Assembly: GCA_035911095.1 (NCBI GenBank)
Contig: JAMHWF010000053.1
Span: 1 to 64,000 of the forward strand
Direction of reading: 5' to 3'
Source: JAMHWF01 sp035911095
Lineage (GTDB): Bacteria > Pseudomonadota > Gammaproteobacteria > Burkholderiales > Burkholderiaceae_C
DNA: 64,000 bases
A program made the position numbers and the translations under genes. Positions 17,901-24,961 of this stretch are shown here, piece by piece. Below the pieces are notes generated by a model, which saw only the letters and a program-made list of their open reading frames with translations, ran no database searches and was not told the origin of the DNA. Positions within the stretch are counted from its first letter, which is position 1. Every line of letters starts with the position of its first letter.

Positions 17901-18090
17901 TCGCCGCTTGGCCCTGCCGCACGGTTCGGGCTATGACACGCTTCTGACCGTGACTCTGCCCAAGGGGACGGAGATCGTGACGCCGCGACCTGTTTGGTCT
18001 TTGTATGGGAGAGCTGGAGGTGGCATTGAAACCAGGATCTACAGCCCTGTGACACCATCAATGTACAGAATCGGACCCCCTCCCCATTGA
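14914..18090 (+). CDS. Large modular T3SS-operon protein, candidate polymorphic effector/toxin
   Basis: 1058 residues; I do not recognise it as any structural T3SS part. AGGAGG lies 5 bases before the ATG, 27 bases after sctN, so it is in the sct operon. Modules: Ser/Ala-rich N-terminus (1-150, suited to a secretion signal); a domain with an EELGH motif (240-244, in TEELGHALDARLN, then GDEGEIFSRLV) of the kind found in large secreted calcium-binding and matrixin-like proteins; lysine-rich amphipathic helices (300-390); a hydrophobic segment (392-413); a Gly/Ala-rich helical tract (430-600) recalling membrane-insertion regions; a LysM-like domain (652-703); and a C-terminal domain (about 930-1058) ending in RAGGGIETRIYSPV. 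From about 17220 the GC content falls clearly. The last domain is reminiscent of C-terminal toxin tips of Rhs-type proteins; its activity is unknown. Confidence 0.7.
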   Translation: MQVESNASRPIDTGGADPGGASAVAAAARLRQQLPFVRRDAHAIEPSPRKGSLLSLVGRRHLRVFARAHERHAALTGAAGSPRWLSALSRLRFGGSSFLSRLRRATGSAHTPSAQATSGPTATGAAASADTQALERLTSSLQQRFAARAADRQGFHALLAQAFGDGYDTARAETIRLQTLAGDFSWMPSIRVADARALTDTSGTQGEGVVLGAYVADTDTIYVSRELLGDAERAGRLLTEELGHALDARLNARDAAGDEGEIFSRLVHDGQLDASELAALRAENDHGLVTIDGRSVSVEYGFFSKIKRALKKGIKSVTKSIVKGAVDLTRGSLQMTNGALTLNLDRVREGAKTSADAVQDTGKAVFKAVKETDKELRAIAKEALHKLMQSKWFAVVLTICRFIPIPVVQLVVRVIDLVRAAYMIYQGAKNRSLSAVFSGVASLAGGAGQLAGALGASATTVSTIGSVATAASNLSMAYNAVAQKDLGAALGLLAGQAGQAGAPGAVAGYAQYAQQAYGVARAARDGDVLGAIGNGLSLAGSGVDGADPALAQLGDVVTGLRVAQQIERGNLDAAHGLASSMQVAQQARSEADSLAAQQRAQVTQDDIGGELAPEHVTQDSFGEMSEAPAGDSGASAAAPEAALPDAQPAGPPTFTVEAGQTLEGIARSRYGDQWRAGVTQLILENQIALNQWGSPVLRVGQGLTASDLPLDSQRLDALARAGGSIVANNSRGLAERAGRSEAIDAADAQGSGLKPMQAGEWYVGTAERARVPHEDAHLVPNVPDGTDQVSYAAWPEPDTSSSAGTSTAGEYDALGNYVGTVQMVDASLTMSYGEQMRNVGRFATDIGIGAVKGLDNLLPETAATLYRMTGYASAGAVSLFDTEVSDRMFAQYERVTGRIFEYDNSAQALGGFASQLAMPSIFKGVGSGGSAMYRLEQTGKEWINYNARHHFSGKITLESERTFYSYKNSNYLKPDLTYDNLQLWVTPERLTSSDAIRRLALPHGSGYDTLLTVTLPKGTEIVTPRPVWSLYGRAGGGIETRIYSPVTPSMYRIGPPPH

Positions 18091-18096
18091 CTGGCC

Positions 18097-18327
18097 ATGC
18101 CAATAGCACTGGATGACAGAACTCAGCGCGCACTGGGGCTACTTGGGCGCGACAGTTCGAAAGTTGACGTGAGGCTCAACGATGGGCGTGTGTTCAAGTG
18201 CCTCGTGATTCGGGAGGGATGGTGTATCACCGGCCGAGCGAGCGATCCGAACGGCGAAGGGAACCTGCCGTTCGAAGCTTCAGACATCAAGAGGGTGCGT
18301 CGGCACAGCATCTTGCCGTTCTGGTAG
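18097..18327 (+). CDS. Small protein, possible immunity protein of the upstream toxin-like protein
   Basis: 76-residue protein starting 6 bases after the stop of the 1058-residue protein. I recognise no family. It is predicted to be mostly beta (VDVRLNDGRVFKCLVIREGWCITGRAS) with an acidic/polar N-terminus and a basic, tryptophan-ended C-terminus, and it has no signal peptide or membrane segment. Its base composition (about 60% GC in two counted lines) resembles the low-GC 3' end of the upstream gene rather than the rest of the operon. Position, size and shared composition are those of immunity genes in polymorphic toxin cassettes; the role is inference. It could also be a chaperone or an unrelated cargo protein. 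Confidence 0.5.
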   Translation: MPIALDDRTQRALGLLGRDSSKVDVRLNDGRVFKCLVIREGWCITGRASDPNGEGNLPFEASDIKRVRRHSILPFW

Positions 18328-18493
18328 ACCAAGATCGGGCTTGTCTGAATCATTGTGTTCGAGGCGCTCGGAGACTTGTCCGCGGCAGCGGACGTCGAGT
18401 ACATCGACTCACTGGCGACTACCGCCGAAAATCTGGTCAAGCAGTTCCTTGGAGATCCTCGGCAACGCCGCCGTCCTCGCGGCCATTGCCGCG

Positions 18494-19645
18494 TCAAGCC
18501 ACCCTCCCCTGCGGCATCACCGCCCCCGCCTCGTCCGCCAGCGCGCGCGGCTGTCTGCGCTTGAGCCACAGGTAGAGCCCGCTCCCCAGCACGATGATGG
18601 TCGCGATGTCGAGCAGGGCCCAGAGGATCTGCATCGGCATGCCCGCGTAGTCGCCGAAGTGCAGCGGCTGCGAGACGAGCAGCATCATCAGGTACCAGGG
18701 CAGCTTGGGCGCGGCCGTCACCTCGGCCGTCTTTGCGTCGACCAGCACCGGCTGCAGCAGGCGCGAGGTGAGCGGCGTCGCGCCGCGCAGGAAGAAGGTG
18801 GTGTGGTGCGGGCTCGAGAAGGCGGTGCCGGGGAAGGCGATGAACGCCACGTCGCGCCCCGGCTGGCTGGCGAGCGCCGCCTCCATCGACTGCTGCAGCG
18901 AGGCACGCTCGGTCGGCGGCACCATGGGCTGGCCCTTGTAGGGCGCGAGCAGCGCGCTCAACTGGTCGTGCTGCCAGTACTTGATCATCAGGTCGGCCCA
19001 GGTGTTGATCATCCCGGTCGCGCCGACCACGAACAGCCACACCAGCGTCACGATGCCGAGCAGGTTGTGCAAGTCGAGCCACTTGATGCGCGTCGATTTC
19101 TCACGCCTGACCTCGCCGAAATCCAGTTTGCGCATGAAGGGCGCGTAGAGCACGACGCCGGACACGATCGACACCAGCAGCAGCAGGCCCATCAGCCCGA
19201 GAAAGAGCATGCCCGGCAGCCCGGCGAACAGGTCGACGTGCAGCTTGAACATGACCCACATGAAGCCTTCGTCGAAGCGGGGCGTGGAGATGACCTCGGC
19301 GGTGCGCGAGTCCATCGCCACCGAGCGGAAGTCGTCGGTCGGCTCCGGCGTCGGCGTCATCGTCGCGAACCAGACGTTCGGGTCGTCTTCGTGCGGCGAC
19401 GCGAACTGCACGACGCGGTCGGGGAAGGCGGCCTTCGCCGCGTCGATGATGCGGTCGAGGGGTTGGTGCGGCATGCCGGCCGGGCGCTCGGGGGCTTCGA
19501 CCTCGGTGCCGAGCAGGTGGCCGATCTCGTGGTGGAAGATCAGCGGCAGCCCGGTCAGGCACAACAGCAGCATGAACAGCGTGCAGACCAGGCTCGTCCA
19601 CTTGTGCAGCCAGGACCAGACGCGGATCGAGCGGGCGGTGGGCAT
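18494..19645 (-). CDS. PepSY-associated TM helix protein
   Basis: 383-residue inner-membrane protein of the PepSY_TM (PiuB-like) group, often tied to iron-siderophore handling, possibly as a periplasmic reductase. It has an N-terminal helix with RSIRVWSWLHKWTSLVCTLFMLLLCLTGLPLIFHHEIGHLL, a soluble PepSY-like portion (about 55-125), helices at about 135-160 and 190-215, a second soluble portion and a final helix before the basic C-terminus. The ATG at 19645 has GAGGAAG 8 bases upstream. The start of the longer open frame (19846) is unlikely. A small partner gene lies 157 bases upstream on the same strand. Confidence 0.85.
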   Translation of the reverse strand: MPTARSIRVWSWLHKWTSLVCTLFMLLLCLTGLPLIFHHEIGHLLGTEVEAPERPAGMPHQPLDRIIDAAKAAFPDRVVQFASPHEDDPNVWFATMTPTPEPTDDFRSVAMDSRTAEVISTPRFDEGFMWVMFKLHVDLFAGLPGMLFLGLMGLLLLVSIVSGVVLYAPFMRKLDFGEVRREKSTRIKWLDLHNLLGIVTLVWLFVVGATGMINTWADLMIKYWQHDQLSALLAPYKGQPMVPPTERASLQQSMEAALASQPGRDVAFIAFPGTAFSSPHHTTFFLRGATPLTSRLLQPVLVDAKTAEVTAAPKLPWYLMMLLVSQPLHFGDYAGMPMQILWALLDIATIIVLGSGLYLWLKRRQPRALADEAGAVMPQGRVA

Positions 19646-19802
19646 GGTTCGACTTCCTCTGTTGGTGGCGCTGGAGGCGGTCGCCACCGGCGCGCCATTC
19701 GCCGCTACGAGTCGGCGATCGCAGCCGGCGACGCGGCGCGCGGAGCGCCGAGGGCGATACGGCCGCCGTCGGGATGGACGGCTGGCGACGTCCGAGACGA
19801 CC

Positions 19803-20054
19803 TCATGGTGAACGCACTTCGGCAGACGAGGGCGTCGTCGCGCCACCGGCGCGCGCCTTCGGCGCCGGCTCCGCGCGCAATCCCGGCTGACGGCGCAGTC
19901 CGCGCTGGGCCATCACCGCGACCGGAACGCCGAGCGCAAACCACGACCAGAAATCGCCGCCGCCGTCGGAGACGAGCGCGCTGCCCAGCCCGCTGGCGGT
20001 CAAGACGCCGAGCACGATCGGCCAGCCCCAGAGGCGACGCGCCTCCGGGCTCAC
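19803..20054 (-). CDS. Small two-helix membrane protein (PepSY partner)
   Basis: 83-residue protein starting MSPEARRLWGWPIVLGVLTASGLGSALVSDGGGDFWSWFALGVPVAVM, with two membrane helices (about 10-30 and 36-52) and a basic, disordered tail. Proteins of this pattern occur next to PepSY proteins and TonB receptors in Burkholderiales; no function is established. It is the first gene of a two-gene minus-strand unit with the PepSY gene. No TonB-dependent receptor gene, often the third member, is present here. Confidence 0.7.
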   Translation of the reverse strand: MSPEARRLWGWPIVLGVLTASGLGSALVSDGGGDFWSWFALGVPVAVMAQRGLRRQPGLRAEPAPKARAGGATTPSSAEVRSP

Positions 20055-20212
20055 GCAGAGCCCTCCTGCCGCGCCTCGCGGCGCCCGCCAGCGCCGTCAC
20101 ACGGCGGACGTCCGAGCGAGCCGGCCCGCTGCGCCCTTCGAGCAACGGGTTCGCCAACGCACCGGCACGCCCCGACGGGCGCGAGCACTCGCTTCGAATC
20201 GGATCTGGCAAG

Positions 20213-20233
20213 AAATGACATCGATTCGCATTC
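20213..20233 (-). promoter_or_regulatory. Possible Fur box
   Basis: On the minus strand the sequence reads GAATGCGAATCGATGTCATT. It shares the AATGcgAATCxxTxxCATT arrangement of Fur-binding sites but does not match the consensus fully. It lies about 160 bases upstream of the small membrane protein/PepSY unit, a plausible iron-regulated target. By-eye match only. Confidence 0.3.
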
Positions 20234-20334
20234 TAGTCATGCCGCCCGCGCAGCCGAGTCGGGATTGGCAGAGGCGCGTGCCCGCCCCTCTATTCTTCGG
20301 GATTGCCCGGCGCCGCCCGAAGGCGCCATGGGCC

Positions 20335-20793
20335 GTGGGAACCAACGCCACCGTGGTCGACAACCCGCCCCCGTCCGAGATCCTGCAAGGCAAGGTGCTC
20401 TACATCGAGGACCTGCCGATCAACGTCGTCGTCGTCGAGGACATCCTCTCCAAGCACCCCGGCATCGAGTTGCTGCATGCCGCGAACGGCCTGGACGGGA
20501 TCCGGCTGGTGCGTGAGCAGCAGCCGGATTTCGTCTTGCTCGACATGCACCTGCCCGACATCTCCGGGCTCGAGGTGGTGCGGCGTCTCAGCGAGGAGAT
20601 CGCCGAACGCGACCTCCTCGTCACCCTGCTGACGGTGGACAGCTTCACGATGGACGTCGTGAAGGCACTGAGCCTGGGCGCCTACGAGTACATCGTGAAG
20701 CCGATCAACGCCGACCGCCTCGAAGCTGCGGTGCGGCGCGCGCTGACAGGCGGTCGCTCGGCACGCCGCGGCACGGTGCGCCACAGGGGCTGA
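20335..20793 (+). CDS. Stand-alone response regulator receiver domain protein
   Basis: Single receiver domain (about 120 residues) with no output domain. The acidic pocket is IEDLP near the start, the phospho-acceptor is the Asp in FVLLDMHLPD, the conserved Thr/Ser region is LLTVDSF, and the Lys is in YIVKPIN. Such single-domain regulators act by protein contact, like CheY or phosphorelay relays. The start is uncertain: the open frame reaches an ATG at 20215, but its first 40 residues are Pro/Arg/Trp-rich and the ATG overlaps a possible Fur box. GTG at 20335 or 20353 gives a normal receiver protein. No histidine kinase is adjacent. Confidence 0.75.
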   Translation: MGTNATVVDNPPPSEILQGKVLYIEDLPINVVVVEDILSKHPGIELLHAANGLDGIRLVREQQPDFVLLDMHLPDISGLEVVRRLSEEIAERDLLVTLLTVDSFTMDVVKALSLGAYEYIVKPINADRLEAAVRRALTGGRSARRGTVRHRG

Positions 20794-20852
20794 GGCCCCT
20801 TCGTCGCGCCGCTCCCGCGCGCGGCCGAAAGACGCTCAGCCGCTGAGCGGCT

Positions 20853-21458
20853 TCAGGCAGCCGCCGCTTCCTCGGCGATGCGCTCGCGCGCTGCCGCCAG
20901 AGCGGGTTCGCGTACGCCCGGGCCCATCGCGAGACCTTCGGCAGTGATCACGCGCACGTCCTCTACGCCGAGGAAGTTCAGCAGCGACTGCAGGTAGTCG
21001 ACATGGCCCAGTCCGGGCCTGCCGGCGTGCTGGCCGCCGCTGGTCGCCACGATCAGCGCCCGCTTGCCCTTCATCAGCCCCTCGGGGCCGTTCGCGCCGT
21101 AGCGGAAGGTGACGCCCGCCACCGAGACCAGGTCGATCCAGCTCTTGAGCTGGCTCGGGATGCCGAAGTTGTACATCGGCGCCCCGATCACCAGCAGGTC
21201 GGCATCGACAAACTCGGCCAGCACCGCGTCGGCGCGGGCGACGAGCTGGCGCTGGGCGGCGCTGCGGGCCTCGGCCGGCAGCGCCCGGGCGGCAAGCAGC
21301 GCGGCGTCGAAAGCTGGCGGCGGCTCGGCCGCGAGATCGCGGTAGCGCAGGTCGACCTGGGCCTCCGCGAGGCGGATCGCCTCGACGAGCTCGCGCCCGA
21401 GATGACGCGAGACGGACTGGTCGCCGAGGATGCTGGAGTCGAGGTGCAGCAGTTTCAT
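20853..21458 (-). CDS. azoR: FMN-dependent NADH-azoreductase
   Basis: 201-residue flavodoxin-fold enzyme of the AzoR family, which reduces quinones and azo compounds with NADH. Features include the N-terminal MKLLHLDSSILGDQSVSRHLG (flavin phosphate loop with Ser-rich segment), APMYNFGIPSQLKSWIDLV (FMN-binding, family signature) and ATSGGQ. Length matches E. coli AzoR. It is transcribed divergently from a LysR-type gene 127 bases away, the common arrangement in which the LysR protein controls the azoreductase. Confidence 0.92.
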   Translation of the reverse strand: MKLLHLDSSILGDQSVSRHLGRELVEAIRLAEAQVDLRYRDLAAEPPPAFDAALLAARALPAEARSAAQRQLVARADAVLAEFVDADLLVIGAPMYNFGIPSQLKSWIDLVSVAGVTFRYGANGPEGLMKGKRALIVATSGGQHAGRPGLGHVDYLQSLLNFLGVEDVRVITAEGLAMGPGVREPALAAARERIAEEAAAA

Positions 21459-21553
21459 TCAGGTAGCTCCTATGAGAGGCCGCCAGCCGCTGGGGCCGTG
21501 ACGGAGGCAATGGGTTGATGCCTGAATGGTAGATTCGAGATACATATAGAACT

Positions 21554-21565
21554 AGATACAGATAT
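21554..21565. promoter_or_regulatory. Candidate LysR operator between azoR and lysR
   Basis: GATACAGATATC, a palindrome with arms GATA and TATC, inside an AT-rich patch (about 21525-21570) that is striking in this GC-rich DNA. A second GATAC lies just upstream (21536-21540 region), giving a repeated array in the 127-bp divergent promoter. Likely target of the neighbouring LysR protein. Confidence 0.4.
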
Positions 21566-21585
21566 CGAGTCTCTTCGTTCCACTC

Positions 21586-22509
21586 ATGAACCAAATGGCC
21601 GTCGGTGACCTGAACGACTGGCGCTACTTCGCGGTCGTGGTCGACAGCGGTGGCTTTTCGGCGGCCGCCCGCGCCCTCGGGTTGCCGAAGTCGCGCCTGT
21701 CGCGTCGGGTCGCAGGGCTGGAGGCGCGCCTCGGCGTGCGCCTGCTTCAGCGCAGCACGCGCAGGCTGACGCTGACCGACGTCGGTCGCCAGGTGCTGGT
21801 GCACAGCCAGGCCCTGCTGCGCGAGGCCGAGGCCGCCGAAGCCGCCGCCAGCGCGCTGCGCGCCGAGGCCAGCGGCCTGCTGCGCGTGAGCCTGCCGCCG
21901 CAGATGCTGGGCCGGGCGAGCACGCTAGGCACCGTCTTCACGCGCTATCTGGCAGACCACCCCAAGGTGACGCTCGAAACGGTGCTGACGACGCGCCGCG
22001 TCGACCTGATCGCCGAAGGTATCGACCTCGCGCTGCGCGTGCGCACCGAGGACGACGAGGACCCGCAGTGGGCGACCCGCCGCCTCCAGCTCGCGCTGTC
22101 GAAGCTCGTGGCCAGCCCCGGCTGCGCCGCGGCCCATGGCGGCCTGGGCGACTTCGCCGCGGTGTCGGCCACGCCGGCACTCGGCTCCGCCGGCCCCGAC
22201 CGGCGCGTGCACTGGCAGCTGACCGGCCCGGCCGGGCAGGTGCGGGACGTCTCGGCGCCGGCGCGCCTCGTCTGCGAGGACTTCGCGCTGCGCCTGCAGG
22301 CGGCGGTGGCCGGCCTCGGCGTCACGATGCTGCCTGCGCCCATGGCCGCACCCGATCTGGCCGCAGGCCGGCTGGTCGAGGTGATGCCCGGCTGGGGCTA
22401 CGCGCCGGCCCATTTGCAGGCGGTCTACCCGACGCAGCGCGGCGTGACGCCGGCGCTGCGCGCGCTGCTGGATGCGCTGGTGGCGATGGACGAGCCGCTG
22501 AGCCCCTAG
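21586..22509 (+). CDS. LysR-family transcriptional regulator
   Basis: 307-residue LysR-type regulator: N-terminal winged helix-turn-helix (about 8-68, LNDWRYFAVVVDSGGFSAAARALGLPKSRLSRRVAGLEARLGVRLLQRSTRRLTLTDVG) and a C-terminal effector-binding domain. It is divergent from azoR and probably controls it together with itself. The DNA-binding domain resembles the subgroup that usually sits next to quinone- or drug-responsive oxidoreductase genes. The inducer is unknown. Confidence 0.92.
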   Translation: MNQMAVGDLNDWRYFAVVVDSGGFSAAARALGLPKSRLSRRVAGLEARLGVRLLQRSTRRLTLTDVGRQVLVHSQALLREAEAAEAAASALRAEASGLLRVSLPPQMLGRASTLGTVFTRYLADHPKVTLETVLTTRRVDLIAEGIDLALRVRTEDDEDPQWATRRLQLALSKLVASPGCAAAHGGLGDFAAVSATPALGSAGPDRRVHWQLTGPAGQVRDVSAPARLVCEDFALRLQAAVAGLGVTMLPAPMAAPDLAAGRLVEVMPGWGYAPAHLQAVYPTQRGVTPALRALLDALVAMDEPLSP

Positions 22510-22597
22510 CACCCTGCGAGCAGGGCCGTGCCTGCGCCGCGCGCGGTGGTGGCGTCGGACGACGACGAGCCCCGAGCCGAGTGCGCTGCACCGGCGC

Positions 22598-22995
22598 GTG
22601 AAGCGCCGCACGCCGCCCGGCCCCAGACGGCACGGCTCCTGCTGTACCTCGCAGGCCGTGTCTGCGATCCCCTCCCCCCTCCCCGCCCAGCGGCACAGTG
22701 TTGTCGAGGGCGCGCTGGCGATCTTCGCGGGCACGCTCTTCGTCTCGCTGGCGATGGTGCTGTTCGCCCAGGTCGGTCTGCTCACCGGCGGCACGGCCGG
22801 CCTCGCGCGCCTGTTCGCGATCGAGCGCCTGCACCCGACCTACGCGGCGGTGCTCGGCGGCCTCTTGCTCGGGGCGGGCTGCCTCTTCCTCGCGTGATCG
22901 AGCCTCCGCGCGTCGCCTGGTCGGTGCTCGCCGCGGTGGTGACGAGCCTCTTCCTGGCGATCAACCACAAGCCCGGGCGCTATGCGGTGATCTGA
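22598..22995 (+). pseudogene. YitT-family membrane protein remnant
   Basis: Two pieces of one former gene in different frames. The first frame holds an N-terminal part (EGALAIFAGTLFVSLAMVLFAQVGLLTGGTAGLARLF, YitT-like) and stops at 22897. Immediately afterwards another frame carries the family's C-terminal-like end (VAWSVLAAVVTSLFLAINHKPGRYAVI) and stops at 22995. A working YitT-type protein has about 200 residues; here the middle is missing, so an internal deletion plus frame change has destroyed the gene. It lies between the LysR gene and tctA. Confidence 0.7.
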
Positions 22996-23005
22996 GCCTT
23001 GCGCG

Positions 23006-24520
23006 TCAGGTCTTCGGCCCGCCTCCGAACGCCCGCTGCCGCCGGCGCTCCATCGCCGGCAGCGTCACCCCCAGCACCAGCAGCGCTGCGCCCGCGAGCA
23101 GCCCGGCCGAGAGCGGCCGCTGGACGAAGGTGCTCCAGTGGCCGTCCGACAGCAGCAGTGCGCGGCGCAGGTTCTCCTCCATCATCGGCCCGAGGACGAA
23201 GCCCAGCAGCAGCGGCGCCGGCTCGCAGCCGAGGCGGTGGAAGAGGTACCCGGCCGCCGCGAAGACGATCGCCAGGTAGACGTCGAAGTTGTGGCTCTGC
23301 AGCGTGTAAAGCCCGATGCAGCAGAAGGCGACGATGGCTGGGAACAGCAGCCGGTAGGGCACCGTCAGCAGACGGATCCAGATGCCGATCAGCGGCAGGT
23401 TCAAGATCACGAGCATCAGGTTGCCGATCCACATCGACGCCACCAGGCCCCAGAAGAGCTCGGGGTTGCTCGTCATCACCTGCGGGCCCGGCTGGATGCC
23501 CTTGATCGTCATCGCGCCGATCATCACGGCCATCACCGCGTTCGGCGGGATGCCGAGCGTCAGCATCGGGATGAACGAGGTCTGCGCCGCCGCGTTGTTG
23601 GCCGATTCAGGCGCCGCCACACCCTCGATCGCACCCTGGCCGAAGCGCGAGGGGTCGCGCGCGAGCTTCTTCTCGATCGAGTAGCTCGCGAACGAGGCCA
23701 GCACCAGCCCGCCCCCCGGCAGCACGCCGAGCAGCGCGCCCAGCGCGGTGCCGCGCAGCACCGCCGGGGCGGCCAGGCGCAGGTCGGCGCGCGTCGGCCA
23801 CAGCCCGTGCACGTCCTTCGTGAACACCTGGCGCTGACCGTGCGGCCGGCCGAGGTTGTGGATGATCTCGCCGAAGCCGAACACGCCCATCGCGATGACG
23901 ACGAAGCCGATGCCGTCGGTCAGCTCCGGAAAGTCGAACGAGAAGCGCGCCGTACCCGAGATCACGTCGGTGTTGACCTGGCCGAGCAGCAGGCCGAGCA
24001 CGATCATCGACACCGCGCGCAGCACCGAACCCGAGGCGAGCACCACCGCGCCGACCAGGCCCAGCACCATCAGCGAGAAGCGCTCGGCGTCGCCGAACTG
24101 GAAGGCGATGCGCGCCAGCGGCGGCCCGAAGGCGGCGATCAGCAGCGTGCCCACGCAGCCGGCGAAGAAGGAGCCGAGCGCCGCCGCCGACAGCGCCGCA
24201 CCGGCGCGGCCACGGCGCGCCATCTGGTAGCCGTCGACCGCGGTCACCACCGCCGAGGCCTCGCCGGGCACGTTGATCAGGATCGCCGTGGTCGATCCGC
24301 CGTACTGGGCACCGTAGTAGATGCCGGCCAGCATGATCAGCGCCGGCGTCGCGTCGAGCGCGGCGATCGACGGCAGCAGCATCGCCATCGTCGCCACCGG
24401 CCCGAGCCCGGGCAGCACGCCGACCAGCGTGCCGAGCAGCGTGCCGCCGAGCGCATAGAGCAGGTTCTGCGCGCTCAGCGCCACCGAGAAGCCGGTCAAC
24501 AGGTGGTGGAGCAGGTCCAT
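23006..24520 (-). CDS. tctA: Tripartite tricarboxylate transporter permease TctA
   Basis: 504-residue TctA-family large permease with about 11-12 membrane segments. Signatures: LGTLVGVLPGLGPVATMAMLLP near the start, GIYYGAQYGGSTTAILINVPGE, and GAIEGVAAPESANNAAAQTSFIPMLTLGIPPNAVMAVMIGAM. It imports a carboxylate together with TctB and a periplasmic TctC protein. ATG at 24520 (MDLLHHLL) is the normal family start. The gene order is odd: tctB, expected directly upstream, lies 8.6 kb away beyond the guanidine operon, and no tctC is present in the window. Confidence 0.95.
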   Translation of the reverse strand: MDLLHHLLTGFSVALSAQNLLYALGGTLLGTLVGVLPGLGPVATMAMLLPSIAALDATPALIMLAGIYYGAQYGGSTTAILINVPGEASAVVTAVDGYQMARRGRAGAALSAAALGSFFAGCVGTLLIAAFGPPLARIAFQFGDAERFSLMVLGLVGAVVLASGSVLRAVSMIVLGLLLGQVNTDVISGTARFSFDFPELTDGIGFVVIAMGVFGFGEIIHNLGRPHGQRQVFTKDVHGLWPTRADLRLAAPAVLRGTALGALLGVLPGGGLVLASFASYSIEKKLARDPSRFGQGAIEGVAAPESANNAAAQTSFIPMLTLGIPPNAVMAVMIGAMTIKGIQPGPQVMTSNPELFWGLVASMWIGNLMLVILNLPLIGIWIRLLTVPYRLLFPAIVAFCCIGLYTLQSHNFDVYLAIVFAAAGYLFHRLGCEPAPLLLGFVLGPMMEENLRRALLLSDGHWSTFVQRPLSAGLLAGAALLVLGVTLPAMERRRQRAFGGGPKT

Positions 24521-24961
24521 CGGGTCGCCATGGGACCGGGGTCTCCCTTGTCGGCTCGCGGGCTCCGGCGGGCCCACGACCGTGGCGGCATTGAACCATG
24601 CCTGCGTCGGCGGCCCTCCCGCTCACGGTGCGCCGCCGGACACGGCGCAGGCACCACGGACGCTCCGCCGGCGCACCGTCACGCAGCCGAAATCACCCGT
24701 TCGGCCCGCCACGCGACGCCGATCGCCGTGTTTCGGCGGGCACGCTTCATGCGATCCCTGCTGCCGGGAGCAGCGCCCGGCCTTCGAGTCGTGCTGCCCA
24801 AATGGCTGGCTAGGGTTCCGGTCCGCGACGCGCGCGCGGATGTCTGGTCCGAGAGCTGGCGACCTCCAGTCGAGGTTACACGGCGGGACAAAAGCCCGGG
24901 AGAGAGCCGCACCACCGTTGCGCGCTGCTCCCGCACCCGCCCGCCACCACTGGAGCTCTCG
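24521..24961. other. Leader and promoter region of the guanidine operon
   Basis: 441 bases without a gene, between the divergent tctA and the ABC-transporter operon. The right-hand part holds the guanidine-I riboswitch. In the left 280 bases I see only GC-rich sequence with no clear promoter, repeat or insertion-element end that would explain how the operon came to lie here. Confidence 0.6.
24806..24906 (+). promoter_or_regulatory. Guanidine-I (ykkC) riboswitch
   Basis: All conserved blocks of the ykkC class are visible in order: CTAGGGTTCCG (24810-24820), CTGGTCCGAGAG (24844-24855), then ACGG (24880-24883), the hairpin GGGACAAAAGCCC (24885-24897) and GGGAGA (24898-24903). Between them lie the expected variable stems. 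The class binds guanidinium and is an ON switch. It ends about 55 bases before the transporter start. This fixes guanidine, rather than urea, as the signal for the whole downstream operon. Confidence 0.93.

Noticed and set aside
18355..18564. Short plus-strand frame (GTG start) beginning FEALGDLSAAADVEYIDSL
   Set aside because: About 33 residues look gene-like, but there is no ribosome-binding site and the rest is Pro/Arg-rich antisense to the PepSY gene. It may be a scrap of another cargo or immunity gene; not enough to call.
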